Below the pieces are notes generated by a model that was not told the origin of the DNA, did not search any database, and saw only the letters and a list, made by a program, of their open reading frames with translations. The translations under genes were made by a program, and so were the position numbers. From Chloroflexota bacterium (GTDB lineage: Bacteria > Chloroflexota > Dehalococcoidia > DSTF01 > JACRBR01), in contig JACRBR010000296.1 in NCBI GenBank assembly GCA_016213125.1, forward strand, positions 1 to 8,786: a stretch of DNA of 8,786 nucleotides, given 5' to 3'. Shown here piece after piece: positions 6,202 through 8,786 of the stretch (the stretch's first letter is position 1; every line of letters starts with the position of its first letter).

Positions 6202-6219
6202 CGGGCGCCATGGCGCCCG
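6202..6219. promoter_or_regulatory. 18-bp perfect palindrome between lipoprotein and NYN genes
   Basis: CGGGCGCCATGGCGCCCG is fully self-complementary. It starts 5 bp after the lipoprotein stop and ends 12 bp before the preferred NYN start (6232). It has no loop-forming spacer and no T-run, so it is not a typical terminator. It may be a dimeric protein site, a weak attenuating hairpin in the NYN leader, or chance in GC-rich DNA. Confidence 0.45.
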
Positions 6220-6231
6220 GTATCCTTGGCC

Positions 6232-6633
6232 GTGGCGCACCTGCTGGTCGATGCCATGAACGTGATCGGCTCGCGTCCCACCGGCTGGTGGCGGGATCGC
6301 GACGGCGCCGTGCGCGCGCTGGTGGCGAAGCTCCAGTTGCTCGTGCGGGCTGAGCACGATGAGGTGAGCCTGTTCGTCGACGGGTGGCCGGTGGCGGATC
6401 TGCCGGAGGGCGTGCATGGCGGTGTCGAAGTGCTGTACGCATCGCGCCGCGGGGCGAACGCCGCCGACGATCGCATCGTGGAGTTCGTGGGCGCGCACGA
6501 CGACCCGGGATCGCTTGATGTGATCACGTCGGACCGCGAGCTTTCGAACCGGGTGCGAGCGCTGGGTGCTCGCGTGCGGGGCGTGACAGCGCTTCTCGAG
6601 CGGCTCGATGCGCTGGAAGGGCCGCCGGGCTAG
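6232..6633 (+). CDS. NYN-domain (YacP-like) ribonuclease
   Basis: A 133-residue protein from GTG 6232, which is essentially one NYN/PIN-like domain. It opens with HLLVDAMNVIGSRPTGWWRDRDGA, the hallmark of the YacP-type NYN family: D7 and N10 are the first active-site residues. Further acidic positions follow the PIN pattern: FVDGWP (D50), ADD (D79, D80), and ITSDREL (D101). Family members are single-domain RNases, with Bacillus YacP/Rae1 cleaving mRNA at the ribosome; that specific role is not shown here. TTG 6226 would add two residues, and GTG is preferred because it is the commoner start codon. There is no good Shine-Dalgarno. The gene lies 34 bp after the lipoprotein and converges with the oxidoreductase gene. 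Confidence 0.85.
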   Translation: MAHLLVDAMNVIGSRPTGWWRDRDGAVRALVAKLQLLVRAEHDEVSLFVDGWPVADLPEGVHGGVEVLYASRRGANAADDRIVEFVGAHDDPGSLDVITSDRELSNRVRALGARVRGVTALLERLDALEGPPG

Positions 6634-6691
6634 CGGGGTGCAAGAACGTCATGCGCACGACTGCGGCATCGACAGAGCTTTCTTCGCGAAC

Positions 6692-6742
6692 CTGAACACG
6701 CGGGCTGAAGGCCCGCGCTGCGGGGACCGCGGGCCCGTTCAG
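6692..6742. terminator. Nested hairpins between convergent genes
   Basis: An outer pair CTGAAC (6692-6697) with GTTCAG (6737-6742) encloses an inner 7-bp stem CGCGGGC, loop TGAAG, GCCCGCG (6699-6717) and a GC-rich remainder. It sits between the stops of the NYN gene (+) and the oxidoreductase gene (-), ending 7 bp from the latter. The position fits bidirectional termination, but neither side has a T-run. The inner stem also belongs to the TRAA-loop hairpin family seen elsewhere in the window. Confidence 0.5.
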
Positions 6743-6749
6743 CACGCTG

Positions 6750-8387
6750 CTAGCGGCTGTATTGCCAGGGATCCCATTCGGGGGCGGAGCTGAGTTTCGA
6801 GGGGTCGCCGAAGACGCGGCCCTGGTCGACCTCGCGCGTGAGATCGCGGCCGAGCACGGCGCCGGCCGTGGCGACGCCGCCCCGCATGGCGCCGACGATG
6901 CCGTGGCCGGACATGGTGCTGGCGCCGGTGAGGAACAGCCCGGGGATCTCGGTCGCGGGCGCGGGACGGCCGGGGCCGAACTGGTCTATGGCGGTCTCGA
7001 TGCCGTAGGAAGTGCCGCCGGTGGAGAGGGTGTAACGCTCCTGCGTCACCGGGGTCGCCGCCTCCTTCCACACGATGTGATCGCGCAGCCCAGGTATGAC
7101 GTGTTCCGCGCCGGCGATCATCAGCTCGGTCAGGGCCTCCTTGTTCGAGCGATAGTCGCCGTCGCGGTGGTACTTCTCGCCGGCGGCCGGGCCCTCATGC
7201 ACGCGCCAAAAGGCGTACTCCGCCGGGACCCAGGTCATGATCTCGATGCTCGAGCAGCCGGCGGGGGCGACATGGGGGTTATGGGGGTCTTTGACGGAGG
7301 CGGTTGTAATGAGCAGGGGGAAGTGTTCGGGCATGCGGCCCTCGTAGCATGCCTGGTACATGCCCTCGATGTCGTAGGAGTCGCAGTACCAGTAGTTGGT
7401 GTTCGGCATGCGGTCGCGAAGGTCGATGTCCAACCCCAGGTAGACGCAGAAGATGGGCAGCGACATCCGGTATGCGTCGGTGCGGCCCGCGGTCGCGGGC
7501 GACAGGAGTTCGCGGCCGACCAGGTCCAGGAGCGTCCGCTTCAGGTCGGCGTTGGAGATGACGACCGGCGCGCGCAGCTCCTCGCCGGACTTCAAGCGCA
7601 CGCCCGCCGCACTGCCGTCCTCGATGAGGATGCGCTCGACGCGCGTGCGGGTGCGGATTTCGCCGCCGTTGGCGCGCAGCACCTCGATGAGGCGGGCCGG
7701 CAGCACCTGGCCGCCGCCCTTCGGGTAGTAGGCGCCCTTCAGGTAGTGGCCGAGCAGGCCGGCGTGCACGACCACGGGCGTGCGGGACGGCGCGACGGCG
7801 TAGGCGCCCGACTCGGCGAGCAGTATCGCGCGTGCTTTCTGGCCGAGGCCGCAGTCGTCGAAGAGCTCGGAGAGGGGGCGGGCGGCCCAGCGCACCAGGT
7901 TCGGGGCATCGCGGACGATCTGCGCAGGGTCGGCGGCCGGGCCGGCTTCCTGCAGCTTCTTCATCTCGGCGAGGAGTCCCTCGAAGACGTCGAGGCAGCG
8001 GTGCAGGCCGGTCTCGTCGTCCGGAAACGCCGCGACGAGGCGCTCGCGGTAGCGGTCCCATCCCTTCGTCACGCGAAAGGTGATCCCGGGGAACAGGATC
8101 GTGTCGAAGCCGTCGGGGTCCAGTTCGAGGAACTCAATCTTGTTTTCGAGGCCGATGCCGCGGAGCACGTTGGGGATGGCGCCGCCGGGCGCGCAGTCGC
8201 CGATGTAGTGGACGCCGACGTCGAACTCAAATGCGCGCTTCCGCCGGAAGACGTGGGCGTTGCCGCCGGCCACCCAGTGCTGCTCGAGCACGAGGACGCG
8301 CTGGCCGTTCGTCGCGAGGTACGCGGCTGTGGTCAGGCCGCCGAGCCCGGCGCCGATGACGATCGCGTCCCACTCGGCCGATTTCAT
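6750..8387 (-). CDS. FAD-dependent oxidoreductase, phytoene desaturase / CrtISO / retinol saturase superfamily
   Basis: A 545-residue protein, the usual family length. The N-terminal dinucleotide fold is intact: DAIVIGAGLGGLTTAAYL (7-24, GxGxxG), E35 closing strand 2 (VLVLEQHW) and AGGNAHVF (40-47). FDVGVHYIGD resembles the conserved segment of carotenoid isomerases and retinol saturases. The C-terminal FAD motif is IPGLFLTGASTMSGHG (481-496) followed by GAMRGG. The family performs FAD-dependent desaturation, saturation or isomerisation of polyene lipids; the substrate here is unknown. The ATG at 8387 was chosen because AAGGAG lies 5 nt upstream; a start at 8468 would add 27 residues lacking family character. 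It is 105 bp downstream of a UbiE-like gene on the same strand. No crtB or crtE is visible. Confidence 0.88.
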   Translation of the reverse strand: MKSAEWDAIVIGAGLGGLTTAAYLATNGQRVLVLEQHWVAGGNAHVFRRKRAFEFDVGVHYIGDCAPGGAIPNVLRGIGLENKIEFLELDPDGFDTILFPGITFRVTKGWDRYRERLVAAFPDDETGLHRCLDVFEGLLAEMKKLQEAGPAADPAQIVRDAPNLVRWAARPLSELFDDCGLGQKARAILLAESGAYAVAPSRTPVVVHAGLLGHYLKGAYYPKGGGQVLPARLIEVLRANGGEIRTRTRVERILIEDGSAAGVRLKSGEELRAPVVISNADLKRTLLDLVGRELLSPATAGRTDAYRMSLPIFCVYLGLDIDLRDRMPNTNYWYCDSYDIEGMYQACYEGRMPEHFPLLITTASVKDPHNPHVAPAGCSSIEIMTWVPAEYAFWRVHEGPAAGEKYHRDGDYRSNKEALTELMIAGAEHVIPGLRDHIVWKEAATPVTQERYTLSTGGTSYGIETAIDQFGPGRPAPATEIPGLFLTGASTMSGHGIVGAMRGGVATAGAVLGRDLTREVDQGRVFGDPSKLSSAPEWDPWQYSR

Positions 8388-8492
8388 CGTCGCTCCTTCA
8401 CGCACCGCCGCGTGTCCCATGCGCGCCGCGGTGGGGCGAACGTACGGGGCGCCGAAAAGGTGGCGCAAGAGGCGAATGGCGCGTTTCGGCCG

Positions 8493-8786
8493 CTACTTGA
8501 TACCCGTGTGGAGGGCGACGGAGCCGAATCCAAGGCGGCGGAACGACACGTCGCGCAGGCCGGCGTCGCGGAGGATGCGGGCGAGGCCGTCGGCGTCGGG
8601 ATGGCCGGTGAGCGAGTTCGACAGGTAACGATAGGCGGCGCGGTCGCCGCTCAGGAAACCCGCGACGTGGGCCCTCTCGTGGATGAAGTACGTGCCGATC
8701 TCGGGATTGCAGAACGAGCCGGGCGCGAGCATGCGGCTCGGGCTCAGGTAGAGCTGGCTGTAGCCGGCGGCCGCGCACCAGTGGGC
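8493..8786 (-). CDS. UbiE/COQ5-like methyltransferase, C-terminal part, cut by window edge
   Basis: The frame is open from the right edge to the TAG at 8493-8495, giving 97 residues. The end, GDRAAYRYLSNSLTGHP then LARILRDAGLRDVSFRRL and GFGSVALHTGIK, matches the C-terminus of UbiE-type quinone methyltransferases (AYRYL, an AGF-like helix, VALH.G.K). In those enzymes this segment follows the SAM-binding Rossmann core, which lies outside the window. Likely role: C-methylation of a demethylmenaquinone-like or related lipid ring. The segment before it (HWCAAAGYSQLYLSP) does not look like classical UbiE, so it may be a paralogue with another substrate. The FAD oxidoreductase follows 105 bp downstream and may be cotranscribed. 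Confidence 0.75.
   Translation of the reverse strand, partial: AHWCAAAGYSQLYLSPSRMLAPGSFCNPEIGTYFIHERAHVAGFLSGDRAAYRYLSNSLTGHPDADGLARILRDAGLRDVSFRRLGFGSVALHTGIK

Noticed and set aside
5154..6527. Long - strand open frame (457 codons) opposite the ferritin-like, lipoprotein and NYN genes
   Set aside because: It spans three genes and two spacers on the other strand, each with its own family evidence. Ser/Arg/Ala-rich composition marks it as a shadow.

Overview
The window is GC-rich bacterial DNA. It holds six complete genes, one gene cut by the right edge, and unusually repeat-rich spacers. The taxon cannot be fixed from sequence alone. A large secreted mosaic protein with calcium-binding repeats, a lipoprotein with one domain-like motif, a YacP-type NYN nuclease, and spacers full of short palindromes would suit a free-living soil or sediment lineage such as Chloroflexota, Myxococcota/Binatota or a related deep-branching group. 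That placement is a low-confidence inference.

Layout. Positions 1-619 have no convincing gene, only short tandem repeats and a structured segment near 391-445. On the + strand, 620-3202 encodes a secreted protein of about 860 residues: signal peptide, LamG-like jellyroll, a glycine-rich surface-protein region, thrombospondin type 3-like acidic repeats, and a dockerin-like pair of calcium loops at the C-terminus. A spacer (3203-3473) with 7-bp tandem repeats and three hairpins follows. Next, on the - strand, is a SAM-dependent methyltransferase with an N-terminal winged-helix-like region (3474-4496). The divergent spacer 4497-5118 is dominated by a 143/144-bp element present as two nearly identical copies plus a third partial copy, each with a small hairpin. 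It leads into three + strand genes: a ferritin-like protein (5119-5583), a small lipoprotein (5649-6197) and an NYN/YacP-like ribonuclease (6232-6633). These face a - strand pair: the C-terminal part of a UbiE-like methyltransferase (8493 to the right edge) and, 105 bp downstream of it, an FAD oxidoreductase of the phytoene desaturase / carotenoid isomerase / retinol saturase superfamily (6750-8387).

Function. The only plausible functional partnership is the last pair, a methyltransferase and an isoprenoid-type FAD oxidoreductase on the same strand. It could act in quinone or carotenoid-like lipid metabolism. The other genes look like unlinked single-function genes. I see no CRISPR array, defence cassette, prophage, integrase or transposase. 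The most distinctive content is non-coding: the composite repeat upstream of the ferritin-like gene, a set of hairpins that keep a TRAA loop while their stems change in a compensated way, and a 34-nt segment resembling a degenerate group II intron domain V. The large secreted gene also shows a sharp codon-composition change near its 3' end.
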